64,000 nucleotides of DNA from Linum tenue (lineage: Eukaryota > Streptophyta > Magnoliopsida > Malpighiales > Linaceae), in the NCBI GenBank assembly GCA_946122785.1, contig CAMGYJ010000010.1, forward strand, positions 34,699,608 to 34,763,607, given 5' to 3'. Both the position numbers and the translations under genes were made by a program. Below, piece after piece: positions 62,640-64,000 of the stretch (positions are counted from its first letter, which is position 1; each line of letters opens with the position of its first letter). The notes under the pieces were generated by a model that was not told where the DNA came from, ran no database searches, and worked only from the letters and a program-made list of their open reading frames with translations.

Positions 62640-64000
62640 GACTCAAAAGACACAAACAGATAACCATCCATACCAATGACATACCACAGACTCAACACTC
62701 AAACACTCAAAACAAAACACAAAATTTCCTTGTACTCTTGTTGTAATCAGTATTTTCTTTATTAAAGGATGAGTTTTGCTTTAATGATCATACCTTTCAT
62801 CCCACACTCAAGATCTTTGCAACCATTAACCATTGACTGACTCAAATCCATCAAAACTCAATTAGCAACACTCAACTCAGGTCGTCGGTAGTGGGTGATT
62901 AACAACTTCTGGTGTAACAGTTATTAGGAGAGTCTGACCACACCATTGAGGTGCATATCTCGTAAGTACAATCAGGCTTACTCACACCAATCATAAGCAA
63001 TTAACTAAGCAAGAGTCTAAAAAACAAATGGGGGAAGCTTTTCGCAAACTAGATTTTAACTTTAAGCACATCACTACCTTTTCTGACAAGGAGAGTCTTT
63101 CTCTCTTTCTGATTTTGCTTGACGTGAAGTCGTATTTAGTACAAGTGGGATTTTTTTCTTTTAATACCGGTGACCAAGCAAGAGCAATTTCTGCTTCATA
63201 GCACTCTCAAAAGAGCATCTTTTAACTCCTTTTCCTAGGTCCGTGTGGAGGGTCACTGCACATCCTCAAATGGCACTTCACTCAACTGGGGATCGTACTT
63301 GATAAGAAACATCGTACGGTCGCGAACCGATTCTCAATTGAATCTTTCCTAATCCCCATGTGCAATGAGTGATTACCTCACACGATTTTGGTATTTTACA
63401 CACACTTTAATTGTTATGGCACCTTTCTTATATTTTACTTGTCAGGTAGGATTTTTCTTTTATAAAGATACAGTTCACCCCATCATAAAACATTCAAAAC
63501 AGAGAGACTCATTACAAAGTCAACAACTCACAACAACTGCAAGTAAGCACGGTATCCAAACATGTCGAATGGTCAATGTTCTCCACCTAACTACTTCACC
63601 AAAAGTCATTACACTATCCTCACAAAATAGAGTGTTGCTAAAAGAGTTTGCTCATTTAAAGCACATCAAGTTAGTCAAAACATCAAGCTCATTGTGAAGA
63701 ACTATGCAATTCAACACTAGTGGGGTGATTTCGATGATTTCATTCAAGCACAAACTCATTTTCAAGGCATCACAGTCATTTACATCATGTTACCACAAGA
63801 GTACAAGGGTTTTTTCTTCTTCTGATTTTTAGGTGTTTTTTAGCCATTAGCTTTGCACAGGCAGAATGCACCAACACAGGCAAACTGCATGCAGTTTGGC
63901 TGTGCTCAACCTAATGGCAATTTTTTCCCCCGATATACACATGACGAGACACTGTGGACAACTAAGACTCTGCATCTCTGGCTTCCAAGATAGATATTCT
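62640..64000 (-). mobile_element. 3' internal noncoding region of the family F gypsy element
   Basis: About 1.36 kb of AT-rich sequence with no supported gene. The frame at 63365-63697 (+) is antisense to the element and has no motif. The coding part must lie beyond the right edge. Confidence 0.65.

Overview
The window is intergenic plant DNA and looks like heterochromatin. Two kinds of LTR retrotransposon are present: Ty3/gypsy elements of the Athila type (primer sites complementary to plant tRNAs, ~1.4 kb LTRs, an extra env-like ORF) and a Ty1/copia element of the Sirevirus type. Mutator-like, Helitron and MITE sequences are also present. This points to an angiosperm, probably a eudicot; I cannot name the species. 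I found no convincing cellular gene, rRNA, tRNA or CRISPR array.

Layout, left to right. 1-7839: 3' part of an Athila-type element (family A), + strand, with gag and protease but no RT/integrase. 7840-9612: 3' tail and LTR of a relative (family B). 9613-10715: 3' end of a MULE transposase pseudogene. About 10945-15022: 3' part of a third Athila-type element (family C). 15025-34481: an old Helitron Rep/helicase pseudogene (- strand), cut apart by a complete 12.27 kb family A element (15625-27892, TSD TTTCC) and by a MITE (28303-30080) that itself holds a 1.3 kb MULE-like element. The Helitron 5' part lies in a 1.97 kb tandem duplication. 34482-60076: a family E Athila-type element (- strand, no RT/IN) sitting in a MULE transposase ORF. 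It contains an unidentified insert with a solo LTR (41049-42422, TSD TTAAC). In its right LTR is a Sirevirus in tandem form, LTR-internal-LTR-internal-LTR (46345-60004, TSD AAACC). 60082-61225: the MULE transposase continues. 61226-64000: LTR and 3' internal region of a sixth gypsy element, also inserted in that MULE.

Much of 15-61 kb is therefore one ancestral Helitron + MULE locus of a few kb, expanded by nested insertion. The order can be read from TSDs and interrupted reading frames: Helitron and MULE; then the MITE (with the MULE-like element inside it) and the family E element; then the 1.97 kb duplication, whose first unit carries the tip of the family E LTR. The Sirevirus came after the family E element. 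The intact family A element looks young, because its LTRs differ mainly by two deletions.

Most interesting system. The gypsy families here carry short palindromes that keep a constant CG-AC-CG centre while both arms change together from family to family. In families A and E the arrays occur both upstream of TATA-like sequences in the LTR and upstream of the env-like ORF. That ORF is preceded by a leader intron whose acceptor abuts the start codon. The env-like gene thus looks like a separate transcription unit with an LTR-derived promoter. The Sirevirus env-like ORF also has an acceptor directly before its ATG and a donor directly before the gag-pol ATG.
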